The notes under the pieces: generated by a model
Database searches by the model: none
Seen by the model: the letters and a program-made list of their open reading frames with translations, nothing else
What the model was told of the DNA's origin: nothing
Made by a program: the position numbers and the translations under genes
NCBI GenBank assembly: GCA_003021335.1
Contig: PXQL01000015.1
Span: 9,293 to 25,050 of the forward strand
DNA: 15,758 nucleotides
Direction of reading: 5' to 3'
Origin: Halobacteriales archaeon QH_10_67_13
GTDB taxonomy: Archaea; Halobacteriota; Halobacteria; Halobacteriales; Haloarculaceae
Shown: piece after piece, positions 1 through 6,390 of the stretch
How positions within the stretch are numbered: position 1 is the stretch's first letter
How the letters are laid out: the number at the start of each line of letters is the position of its first letter

Positions 1-201
1 GATCCGCGCCCGACCCGCGGTTGGGGGCAAAAGCGTCGCGAGCATCCGCATCGTCGTCGTCTTGCCGGCGCCGTTCGGCCCGAGGAACCCGTAGACGCTG
101 CCGGCCGGAACGCGCAGGGAGAGGTCCTCGACCGCGACCGTGTGGCCGTACTCTTTCCTGAGGTCGGTCGTCTCGATCCCGAGCATCGTCTCGTCGGTCA
201 T
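1..201 (-). CDS. ABC transporter ATP-binding protein, N-terminal fragment (cut by window edge)
   Basis: The 67 visible codons give the first part of an ABC ATPase. They contain the first beta strands ([11 protein letters not shown]), the phrase [15 protein letters not shown] with a complete Walker A (GPNGAGKT, about residues 42-49), and [17 protein letters not shown], typical of the CcmA/DrrA-type ATPases that pair with ABC-2 permeases in export or multidrug resistance. The signature motif, Walker B and the permease lie beyond the left edge, so the substrate is unknown. The start at 201 is supported by an ATGA overlap with the stop codon of the upstream tetR gene, meaning the two are cotranscribed and the repressor probably controls this exporter. 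The family call is firm; the export role is inferred from the ATPase subtype and the TetR partner. Confidence 0.88.
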   Translation of the reverse strand, partial: MTDETMLGIETTDLRKEYGHTVAVEDLSLRVPAGSVYGFLGPNGAGKTTTMRMLATLLPPTAGRARI

Positions 202-733
202 GGCGTCGTCTCCGTCCGCTCTGTTCCCCACTCGATCGCCGGCGGGTCGTCGACGTACAGCTCCGAGAGAACACGCGTCTCGGTCGCCGCCACGAGCGGC
301 CCGGGTGACTGCCCGACCCCGGCCCTGGACTCCGCGCCGCTTACCATCGCCGCCAGGACGCGGGCGGTCTGCTCCGGGTCGTCCGTCTCGAACGCGCCGG
401 TCTCGACGCCCTCCTGGATCGTCGCCGCGAGCCGCTCGATGACCGCCTCCCTGTACGAGCGCAGCGCCTCCCGAATCGGATCGTCCGGACCGGCGCTCGC
501 CACGAGCAACTGGCGGCTCGGCGGCGCGGCCTCGATCGCGGCGAGTTTCTCGGCCGCTCGGAACCGATCCGCCACTCGATCAGCAGCTCCCCTTTGGTCT
601 CGAAGTGGTAGTGAACGCCCGCGTCGGTAATCCCCACGCGGTCGGCGACCGCCCGCACGGTGAACGCGTCGTACCCATCCTCGAGCAGCAGCCTCCGCGT
701 CGCCTCGAAGATCTCCGCTTTCGTTTCGTCCAT
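198..733 (-). pseudogene. TetR/AcrR-family transcriptional regulator, frame-disrupted
   Basis: The N-terminal frame (from ATG at 733) encodes a clear TetR DNA-binding domain: MDETKAEIFEATRRLLLEDG, then TVRAVADRVGITDAGVHYHF, the recognition-helix region, and [10 protein letters not shown]. The next frame (readable from about 575 down to the stop at 198) encodes the helical ligand-binding part, with [16 protein letters not shown] and [21 protein letters not shown]. One missing base near 569-577 (GAGTGGCGG instead of GAGTGGGCGG) would join them as LLIEWADRFR. The joined protein would be about 178 residues, somewhat short for the family, so a larger internal loss is possible. The gene overlaps the ABC ATPase gene by 4 bases and has a palindromic operator at its start, the usual layout of a self-repressing exporter regulator. 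As written it cannot make a full protein; a sequencing error is equally possible. Confidence 0.85.
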
Positions 734-738
734 CGTGG

Positions 739-756
739 TTAGTTAGTGCTAACTAA
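739..756. promoter_or_regulatory. Probable TetR operator: perfect 7-bp inverted repeat, 4-bp spacer
   Basis: TTAGTTA-GTGC-TAACTAA is a perfect palindrome with a 4-base centre. It ends 6 bases before the tetR ATG at 733. In a leaderless archaeal gene this overlaps the TATA/initiation region, so a bound repressor dimer would block transcription of tetR and the ABC gene. That the adjacent TetR protein binds it is inferred from position and symmetry. Confidence 0.7.
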
Positions 757-816
757 GTGGCGGGATAATGAGCGTTTCGCCGGCGTTCCGGGCCGACGAC
801 GTCGATCGCCGACCGG

Positions 817-1481
817 TTACGCCGTCTCCGCGCCGTTCCGAACGATCGCCACGCGGGTGGCCATCGCCAGGAAGATCGCGACCGCGGTGGTGACGACGGC
901 GGCGGCGGCCATCTGGTCGAAGGCCGCCAGCGACCGGTCGATGCCGTCGGCCGTGCGCAGCGCGACGACCCAGGTGTGGTGTGGCCCGTCGAGCACGGCG
1001 ACGAAGTAATCGAGCACGTCGTTACAGACGTACCACCCCGACGCGAGCCCGACCGCCCAGACCGGGAAGGCCGCGTACCGGTGGATCAGGAACGCCTGGA
1101 CGGCCATCCCGAGGTGACTGACGATCAGGAAGGCGTACAGCCACGGCTCGATCAGTCCCGGCCCGTTGACCCACAGCTGGACGAAGGGCGTCCACAGGCC
1201 GTACTTCAGCGAGCCAAAAAAGGCGAGCATGTGAAGCGGCTCGGCGACCCGTCTGAGCCCGAGCGGGGCCAGTAGTACCAGAAGCCAAACACGGCGCCGA
1301 CGAGATTGACGATCGCGATCGGCCAGGCCAGTCGGAGCCCGACGTTCTCGAGCCACTCCGGCAGCGGCGCCACGAGGCGGGACAGGCCCCGCGGCGCGGG
1401 CAGGTCCGCTCCGACGACGGTCGCAAGCGCGGCGTCGATCCGCCGCCCGAGCCCGCCGACCGACCCCGAGCCAGAGCCCAT
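817..1481 (-). pseudogene. DUF1405 family membrane protein, internal deletion and frameshift
   Basis: From ATG at 1481 the first frame reads MGSGSG..., [31 protein letters not shown], which matches the start and first membrane helix of DUF1405 (YpjA-like) proteins. The sequence then continues in another frame from about 1269: [70 protein letters not shown] and DVLDYFV, a good match to the rest of the family. Family members carry roughly 27-30 more residues between FWYY and the LAFFG segment, including a WPFVPDSP-like motif and a membrane helix; these are absent here. The function of the family is unknown. It is divergent from pdxS with 81 bases between starts. The start at 1481 is preferred over 1550 because the longer version adds an unconserved leader and leaves no room for a promoter. 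Confidence 0.8.
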
Positions 1482-1533
1482 ATCGATCGGTCGGGCGTCG
1501 CCAGCAAAACGGTTGTGTCCGCGAGCGACCGCG

Positions 1534-1539
1534 TTAAGT
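1534..1539 (+). promoter_or_regulatory. Possible TATA element of pdxS
   Basis: TTAAGT lies 24-29 bases upstream of the pdxS ATG at 1563, the distance expected for a leaderless haloarchaeal transcript. It is short and in GC-rich surroundings, so the support is mainly positional. Confidence 0.4.
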
Positions 1540-1562
1540 GGATCGACCACATACGACGTTCC

Positions 1563-2471
1563 ATGTCAGACACGACAGATCTTGAAGAGCTCCACCGCGG
1601 GACCGAACTCGTAAAACGCGGGTTCGCGAAGATGCAGAAAGGCGGCGTTATTATGGACGTCGTCGACGCCCGGCAGGCTCGTATCGCCGAGGATGTCGGC
1701 GCCGTGGCCGTGATGAACCTCGAGGCGGTGCCGGCGGATATCCGCAAGCGCGGCGGCGTCGCGCGAATGGCTGACCCGGCTTCGCTCGGAGAGATCATTG
1801 ACGAGGTGTCGGTGCCCGTGATGGGCAAGTCTCGGATCGGCCACCGCAAGGAGGCGGAGATCCTTGAGGCGGCCGGCGCCGACATGATCGACGAGTCGGA
1901 GGTGCTCACGCCGGCGGACAACCGGTATCACATCGAGAAGCGGGAGTTCACCACCCCGTTCGTTTGCGGCGCGCGCAACCTGCAAGAGGCGCTGCGCCGG
2001 ATCCGCGAGGGCGCCGCGATGATCCGGACCAAAGGCGAGGCCGGCACCGGCGACGTGAACCAGGCGGTCCACCACCAGCGCAACATCAAGTCCGCGATCC
2101 GCAAGCTCACCGGCATGAGCCACGAGGAGCAGGAGGCGTGGGCCCGCGAGCACGAAGCGCCGGTTGATCTGGTCCACGAGACCGCGGAGCGGGGTCGACT
2201 GCCGGTGGTCAACTTCGCGGCCGGCGGGATCGCGACCCCGGCCGACGCCGCCCTGATGATGTATCACGGCTGTGACGGTATCTTCGTCGGCTCGGGCATC
2301 TTCGGCGCCGAGAACCCCCGGGCGATGGGCACCGCGATCGTCGAAGCGGTCAACAACTGGGACGATCCCGACCGCCTCGCTGAGATCGCGACCAACGCCG
2401 GCGAGGGTATGCAAGGCGACGCCAACGTCGACCTCCCCGAGGAAGAGAAGCTCCAGGGTCGGGGCGTCTGA
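1563..2471 (+). CDS. pdxS: Pyridoxal 5'-phosphate synthase, lyase/synthase subunit PdxS
   Basis: This 302-residue protein is a full-length PdxS (Pdx1), the synthase of the DXP-independent vitamin B6 pathway. It makes PLP from ribose 5-phosphate, glyceraldehyde 3-phosphate and ammonia, with the ammonia supplied by the glutaminase PdxT. Family signatures are continuous: [76 protein letters not shown] and GIFVGSGIF. By alignment from memory with the Bacillus enzyme, the catalytic residues are Asp32, Lys89 (VPVMGK) and Lys157 (RTKGE), all present. The C-terminal tail QGRGV is of the usual type. ATG 1563 gives [20 protein letters not shown], the normal family start; an upstream GTG at 1515 adds an unconserved leader. 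No pdxT gene is in the window. The cytosolic enzyme is expected to form a dodecamer. Confidence 0.98.
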   Translation: MSDTTDLEELHRGTELVKRGFAKMQKGGVIMDVVDARQARIAEDVGAVAVMNLEAVPADIRKRGGVARMADPASLGEIIDEVSVPVMGKSRIGHRKEAEILEAAGADMIDESEVLTPADNRYHIEKREFTTPFVCGARNLQEALRRIREGAAMIRTKGEAGTGDVNQAVHHQRNIKSAIRKLTGMSHEEQEAWAREHEAPVDLVHETAERGRLPVVNFAAGGIATPADAALMMYHGCDGIFVGSGIFGAENPRAMGTAIVEAVNNWDDPDRLAEIATNAGEGMQGDANVDLPEEEKLQGRGV

Positions 2472-2516
2472 CGGCGAGCCAGAAAGGCCAAGTTCGCCGC
2501 CCGTTTTCACCCTCGT

Positions 2517-3710
2517 ATGTGGCCGTCGCCGATCCCCGCGACGGCGGTCTGGACGACGCTCGGAGAGCTCTCGCTCTCTGAGCGCCTCGCGGTGACCGCA
2601 GCGGCCGTCGCCGTCGCCGCCGCGCTCGTCTCGGTCCTGGTTCCGTTCGCGGGACGGCAGACCGCGGCCTTCGTCGACCGGCGGATGCCGCCGGGACGCC
2701 TGCGCCGGGTCGGCGAACGACTCAGCGATTACGTGCCCACGCCGCTCGGGGTCCTCTGGACCCGCCTGGTCCAGCTCGCCGTCGTCCTGGCGGCCGGACT
2801 CGTCGTCGTGACCGCCTGGGAGCAAGATGAGACCGTCCGCGGGCTGGTGGCCACCGTCGGCATCACTCCGGGGTTGCTCGGCCGGACCGTCATCACGGTG
2901 GGACTCTTTTTCGGCGCGTCGATCGCCTCGAGCGTCTTCGCCGAGGCGGTCCACGGCTACAGCCGCGGTGCCGCCGAGATCACCGACCACCAGGAGGAGA
3001 TCGTCATCCGCGTCGGCAACGTCGCGATCCTCGTGTTGGCGGCGGCGAGCGCGCTCACGCTGTGGGGCCAGGACCTCTCGGGGCTGTTGATCGGCGCCGG
3101 CTTCCTGGGTATCGTCGTCGGCATGGCGGCGAGACAGACGCTCGGCTCGATGATCGCGGGGTTCGTGTTGATGTTCTCCCGGCCGTTCACGATCGGCGAC
3201 TGGGTAGAGATCGCCGACGACGAGGGGATCGTGACCAATATTACGATCATGAACACCCGGCTGAAGAACTTCGACGGCGAGACGATCGTGATTCCCAACG
3301 ACGCGGTTACGGGGGCGGCGATCACGAACCGCAGCGAGCGGGGCCACCTCCGGATCCGGCTCGACATCAACGTCGATTACGAGACCGACCCGGACCGCGC
3401 CGAAGAGGTCGCGCTCGAGGCGATGGACGGCGTCGCGGCGATCGCGGACTCGCCCCCACCACAGGTCGTCCCGAAACGGTTCGGCGACTCGGCGGTGGTT
3501 CTTGAGCTGCGCTTCTGGATCGACAATCCCACGCCTCCGGGGCGCTGGCGGGCCATCTCGGCGGTCGTCGAGGCCGTGAAAGACGCCTTCGATCGCGAGG
3601 ACATCAAGATCCCGTTCCCCCAGCGGGAACTCTCGAACCGACCGGCGGGTCAAAGGCCCGTCGGGGCCGCCGACGCCCCCGGTGAGGTCGAACCGCGGCC
3701 TGAGGACTGA
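2517..3710 (+). CDS. MscS-family mechanosensitive ion channel
   Basis: This 397-residue membrane protein is a small-conductance mechanosensitive channel homologue, expected to open under membrane tension and release solutes on osmotic downshock. Hydrophobic segments lie at about 24-44, 84-101, 119-140 and 166-184. The pore-lining helix is at 188-220 (LIGAGFLGIVVGMAARQ, then MIAGFVLMFS), the hallmark TM3 of MscS. The beta domain follows: RPFTIGDWVEI (222-232), GIVTNITIMNTRLKNFDG and IVIPNDAV. A C-terminal alpha/beta domain ends in the common IPFPQRE (365-371), then a hydrophilic tail. There are two more N-terminal helices than in E. coli MscS. It starts 45 bases after pdxS on the same strand, so readthrough or a separate leaderless promoter is possible. 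It is convergent with thrB (36 bases). The channel class is certain; specific ion preference cannot be read from the sequence. Confidence 0.95.
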   Translation: MWPSPIPATAVWTTLGELSLSERLAVTAAAVAVAAALVSVLVPFAGRQTAAFVDRRMPPGRLRRVGERLSDYVPTPLGVLWTRLVQLAVVLAAGLVVVTAWEQDETVRGLVATVGITPGLLGRTVITVGLFFGASIASSVFAEAVHGYSRGAAEITDHQEEIVIRVGNVAILVLAAASALTLWGQDLSGLLIGAGFLGIVVGMAARQTLGSMIAGFVLMFSRPFTIGDWVEIADDEGIVTNITIMNTRLKNFDGETIVIPNDAVTGAAITNRSERGHLRIRLDINVDYETDPDRAEEVALEAMDGVAAIADSPPPQVVPKRFGDSAVVLELRFWIDNPTPPGRWRAISAVVEAVKDAFDREDIKIPFPQRELSNRPAGQRPVGAADAPGEVEPRPED

Positions 3711-3746
3711 CCCCCGCGGCGACGGCACGACGGTCCGACCGAAGCG

Positions 3747-4622
3747 TTAGTACAGCCCCGCGCCGGCCCCGACGCTTGTCTGGTAGGCCTGTGCGGCCAC
3801 CCCGTTCTCCTCGAATGCCTCGACGGTCGCCGCCGCAACTCGACGGCGCTGGCCCTCCCGACAGGCGGCGACGATCGCCGGGCCGGAACCGCTCATCGTC
3901 GCTCCGGTAGCCCCGGCCGCAAGCGCCGCCTCGCGGGCCTGATCGTACCCCGGAACGAGCTCGGATCGCGCCGCCGCGACGACCGAGTCGGCCATCCCTC
4001 GCCCGACCAGGTTGGGATCGTCCCGACACATCCCGGCCACAAGCGTCGCCGCCCGACCGACGGTCTCGACCAGCTGGGACCGCTCGACGCGCTCGGGGAG
4101 CACACTTCGGGCGTCACGGGTCGAGACTACCACTTCCGGGAGACAGACGACCAGAGGAATCTCCGCCGGCACTCCGACGACGCCCGCCTCGGTCGCGGCA
4201 GTGAAGCCCCCGAGCAACGCCGGGGCGACGTTGTCCGCGTGGGCCGCCCCCGAGACGGCCCGCTCGCCTTCGGCCGCGACCGAGACGAGCTCCTTGCGGG
4301 AGCGCCCCCGATCGTACAGCTCGTTCAACGCGACGGCCGCGCCGGCCGCACTCGCCGCCGAGGAGCCAAGTCCCGAGGCCGGCCGCACCCCCTTGTCGAT
4401 CTCGATGTGTGCGGGCGCCTCGAGGGCCTCGGCGACGACCCCTGCGGTGTTCTCGGCGGGATCTTCCGGGATATACTCGCTGCCGAGCCCGGTAACCGAG
4501 ATCGTCGTCCGGTCGGCGGGTCGGGCGCGGATGATATCGGCAGGCCCGCCGAGTGCAGCGCCGAACACGTCGAAGCCGCTCCCGAGGTTCGCGCTGGTCG
4601 CCGGCGCCCGGACCGTCACCAT
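3747..4622 (-). CDS. thrB: Homoserine kinase (GHMP kinase family)
   Basis: The 291-residue product is an archaeal ThrB, which phosphorylates L-homoserine to O-phosphohomoserine with ATP in threonine biosynthesis. GHMP motifs are in order: motif 1 near the start (VRAPATSANLGSGFDVFG, residues 4-21), the ATP-binding glycine-rich motif PASGLGSSAAS (81-91), the substrate-region motif HADNVAPALLGG (128-139) and the C-terminal motif GATMSGSGPAIVA (240-252). The LGSGFD and HADNVAP forms point to homoserine kinase rather than to mevalonate or shikimate kinase. The length is normal for the family. ATG 4622 is chosen because MVTVRAPATSANLG is the standard family start and an A/T-rich promoter box lies at the right distance. 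An in-frame extension to 4778 has no family support and would run through that promoter. No other threonine gene is adjacent. Confidence 0.96.
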   Translation of the reverse strand: MVTVRAPATSANLGSGFDVFGAALGGPADIIRARPADRTTISVTGLGSEYIPEDPAENTAGVVAEALEAPAHIEIDKGVRPASGLGSSAASAAGAAVALNELYDRGRSRKELVSVAAEGERAVSGAAHADNVAPALLGGFTAATEAGVVGVPAEIPLVVCLPEVVVSTRDARSVLPERVERSQLVETVGRAATLVAGMCRDDPNLVGRGMADSVVAAARSELVPGYDQAREAALAAGATGATMSGSGPAIVAACREGQRRRVAAATVEAFEENGVAAQAYQTSVGAGAGLY

Positions 4623-4644
4623 GGCCCTGGCTTCTCCGACCGAG

Positions 4645-4658
4645 CCAAAAAAGATAGC
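4645..4658 (-). promoter_or_regulatory. Probable TATA box of thrB
   Basis: On the minus strand GCTATCTTTTTTGG is centred about 29 bases before the thrB ATG at 4622, in otherwise GC-rich DNA. This spacing fits a leaderless transcript and supports 4622 as the start. Confidence 0.6.
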
Positions 4659-4719
4659 GCACCCACAGACCGCTGCCGGTCGGTTCGGACCCTGCGTTCG
4701 GTACCGCCGGTGACCGACG

Positions 4720-4730
4720 CGCTTTTTGTG
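4720..4730 (+). promoter_or_regulatory. Probable TATA box of the 4751 gene
   Basis: CGCTTTTTGTG is centred about 26 bases upstream of the ATG at 4751, the typical leaderless haloarchaeal arrangement. Confidence 0.55.
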
Positions 4731-4750
4731 TCGGTCGCCAACTCCGTGAC

Positions 4751-5149
4751 ATGGACGGCGGCGACATGACCCTGGCATTCGAGTTGTCGGCGCTGCAGGC
4801 CCTCACCAATCCAGGGGAGGTGGTGACCGACGCCCGTCAGTGGACGAGCTACGTCGGCGTCGTCTCGAACGCCCCAACCTACGAGATCACGAACTTCACT
4901 CGCCAGCACCGCATCCGGCAGGACTTCTTTTCGGGCCCGCAGGACCGGACCGAGAGTCTCGCACAGATCAGAGATCAGTTCGACACCGAAAGGTACGTGC
5001 TCGTCGCGGGCCCCGACGCCGAGGACGGCGCGGCGCCCTCGGGATGGGAGGTGCTTGCGGTCGCCGACGCGGCCGACGCCGCCGGCTGGGCGCTGGGCGA
5101 CCGCTCCTCGACCGACACGGCCGAGCCCGACCGCGAGGACTGGCCGTAG
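4751..5149 (+). CDS. Haloarchaeal conserved small protein (DUF7124-like)
   Basis: This acidic 132-residue cytosolic protein has no known function. The segments DMTLAFELSALQAL, WTSYVGVVSNAPTYEITNFT, RQHRIRQDFFSGPQDRTESL, FDTERYVLVA and GWEVLAVADAADAAGWALGD resemble a widespread haloarchaeal family that I associate, from memory, with DUF7124. There is no signal peptide, membrane segment or cysteine pair. The C-terminal tail (after about 118) is low-complexity and acidic. It has its own promoter box, is divergent from thrB, and is followed 9 bases later by the next gene, so the two probably form an operon. That it is a real gene is firm; the DUF number is less so. Confidence 0.85.
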   Translation: MDGGDMTLAFELSALQALTNPGEVVTDARQWTSYVGVVSNAPTYEITNFTRQHRIRQDFFSGPQDRTESLAQIRDQFDTERYVLVAGPDAEDGAAPSGWEVLAVADAADAAGWALGDRSSTDTAEPDREDWP

Positions 5150-5158
5150 CTCCTGGTG

Positions 5159-5620
5159 ATGTCACCCCGATCGTCTCGCATTGAGCTTCCGTGTGGCCAG
5201 CGGGTCGACCCCCACCGGTTCGACCTCGGCGCCGCGGAGTACGCCTGTCCCTGTGGCGACGCCCACGCCGTGGTCACCGACGCCGACTCTCTCGACCGGT
5301 TCGTCCCCCCGGAGGTCGTTAACGCCCTCCGAGCAACCGTCGAGCCTGCCGACGAGCTCGAGAACTTCGCGACCCCGCACGTGCTCGCGATGGTCCAGGA
5401 GGAGTCCCCCGACCGGATCGCGAGCGCCGATCTTGCGGACGCAGGCCAGGTCGGGTACGCCAGGCTGTGGGTCGCCGACTTCTCCGACCGACGACTCCAC
5501 GAGGTGCTCGTCGAGCTGATGGATCACGCCCTCAGCCACGCCGACGACGAGGCCGCCGACCGGTTCGAGCGCCAGCTGGCCACGTTCGCCGCCGCGTTCG
5601 TCGACGCCTACCGCGACTGA
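5159..5620 (+). CDS. Haloarchaeal conserved protein (DUF5815-like), possible metal site
   Basis: This acidic protein of 153 residues has unknown function. Its N-terminal part has ELPCGQ (Cys12) and YACPCGDAH (Cys30, Cys32, His36), which could form a small zinc-binding site; this is inference. Later segments FATPHVLAMVQEE, ADAGQVGYARLWVADF and RRLHEVLVELMDHALSHADD resemble the haloarchaeal family I recall as DUF5815. The last part is helical. ATG 5159 is preferred over the adjacent GTG at 5156. It follows the preceding gene by 9 bases and is likely cotranscribed. Its 3' end overlaps the convergent DUF5813-like gene by 13 bases. Confidence 0.85.
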   Translation: MSPRSSRIELPCGQRVDPHRFDLGAAEYACPCGDAHAVVTDADSLDRFVPPEVVNALRATVEPADELENFATPHVLAMVQEESPDRIASADLADAGQVGYARLWVADFSDRRLHEVLVELMDHALSHADDEAADRFERQLATFAAAFVDAYRD

Positions 5621-6108
5621 ACGGTTCCGTCCTCCTCGCCGGACCGGGCGTCTGGCTCGTCCCGACCGGTCATCCGGGCGCTCGCGAGCAGGTCCGCGAC
5701 CGGCGGCTCGTACTCATAGCCGGGGATCGTCGTCTCGACGTAGGTTCCCTCGACGTACTCGGCGATCGCCTTCGCGATCTCGGGGCCACCCGGCGAGAGT
5801 CGGTAGGTTACCTCGAGGTGATCGCCTCCTCGGGTCACCGAGAACGCTTCGAGGTCCGGACGAGCGGGCAGCGCCCCCGGGGCGTCCTCGAGCCGGCGAC
5901 CGAGCGTGCGCTCCCAGTCCTCAGCGACGACCTCGCCGATCTCGTCTGCCGTCGCGGCCGCGAGCGTCGGCACCCGAACGGTGACCGTCGTCTCTCTGTC
6001 AGGAACCGCCCGGACCGGGAACGCGACCGTCGTGAGCGCGTACTCCTTGCCATCCTCGGCCGGCTCGAAAGCGTCGTGATCGTCGAATCTACTGCGTTCG
6101 GTCGACAT
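5608..6108 (-). CDS. Haloarchaeal conserved protein (DUF5813-like)
   Basis: This 166-residue acidic protein has no known function. It has a predicted alpha/beta core with TTVTVRVPTLAAATADEIGE (about 40-59), a central LEAFSVTRGGDHLEVTYRLS (86-105) and the distinctive EYVEGTYVETTIPGYEYEPP (117-136), which I recognise from the haloarchaeal DUF5813 family. The tail after about 147 is disordered and charged. No signal peptide or membrane helix is seen. The start is taken at 6108 (MSTERSRFDDHDAF) rather than 6135, because an A/T-rich box lies about 26 bases upstream of 6108 and the longer start would fall inside it. It is convergent with, and overlaps by 13 bases, the DUF5815-like gene; a tRNA-Leu gene lies just upstream on the same strand. 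Confidence 0.85.
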   Translation of the reverse strand: MSTERSRFDDHDAFEPAEDGKEYALTTVAFPVRAVPDRETTVTVRVPTLAAATADEIGEVVAEDWERTLGRRLEDAPGALPARPDLEAFSVTRGGDHLEVTYRLSPGGPEIAKAIAEYVEGTYVETTIPGYEYEPPVADLLASARMTGRDEPDARSGEEDGTVQSR

Positions 6109-6127
6109 ACCACAAATCTCGTCCCGC

Positions 6128-6139
6128 GAAAACATAAGT
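6128..6139 (-). promoter_or_regulatory. Probable TATA box of the DUF5813-like gene
   Basis: The minus strand reads ACTTATGTTTTC, centred about 26 bases before ATG 6108. It sits in the gap between the gene and the 3' end of the tRNA gene at 6147, so the protein gene has its own promoter. Confidence 0.55.
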
Positions 6140-6146
6140 CCCGGAG

Positions 6147-6231
6147 TGCGAGGGCTGGGATTCGAACCCAGGAACCCCTACGGGAGCGGGTCTTAAGCCC
6201 GCCGCCTTTGACCGGACTCGGCTACCCTCGC
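6147..6231 (-). tRNA. tRNA-Leu (anticodon UAA)
   Basis: The minus strand folds as a class II tRNA of 85 nt. The acceptor stem is GCGAGGG/CCCTCGC with discriminator A. The D arm is GCC...GGC with a GG in its loop. The anticodon stem is GCGGG/CCCGC with loop CTTAAGA (anticodon TAA). A 14-base variable region can form a short CCC-GTA-GGG stem, and the T arm is CTGGG-TTCGAAT-CCCAG. The long variable arm and anticodon identify leucine. CCA is not encoded and no intron is present. Confidence 0.97.
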
Positions 6232-6255
6232 GCGCATCGGACTCGGGCGAGCGAC

Positions 6256-6265
6256 CGAAAGTTCG
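6256..6265 (-). promoter_or_regulatory. Possible tRNA-Leu promoter element
   Basis: The minus strand CGAACTTTCG lies about 25-34 bases upstream of the mature tRNA 5' end (6231), where a TATA box would be expected. It is only weakly A/T-rich, so support is mainly positional. Confidence 0.3.
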
Positions 6266-6356
6266 TTACGATCTCGACGATCCCGGCCTACCTGTTCGGT
6301 CGAGCCCCCTCGATGGTCGACAATTCACGGAGGCGGCAGAGTGTGTTCCGCATCGA

Positions 6357-6366
6357 TACATTTTAG
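6357..6366 (+). promoter_or_regulatory. Probable TATA box of the dpp operon
   Basis: TACATTTTAG is the most A/T-rich stretch upstream of dppA and is centred about 24-30 bases before the ATGs at 6385 and 6391. It favours one of those starts over the ATG at 6370, which would sit too close to the box. It would drive the whole five-gene operon. Confidence 0.6.
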
Positions 6367-6390
6367 TCTATGCTGCTGACAACGATGCGC

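Noticed and set aside
1566..3728. A 720-codon open frame on the minus strand across pdxS and mscS
   Set aside because: It is antisense to two clearly conserved genes. The translation is Arg/Asp/His-rich with no domain pattern, typical of the stop-free shadow frame in GC-rich DNA.
3747..4778. Longer thrB reading frame starting at 4778
   Set aside because: The extra 52 residues have no family match and would run through the TATA-like box that sits at the right distance for ATG 4622.
5467..6366. A 299-codon plus-strand open frame across the DUF5813-like gene and the tRNA
   Set aside because: It reads through the tRNA-Leu gene and antisense to a conserved gene, and the translation is low-complexity Arg-rich.
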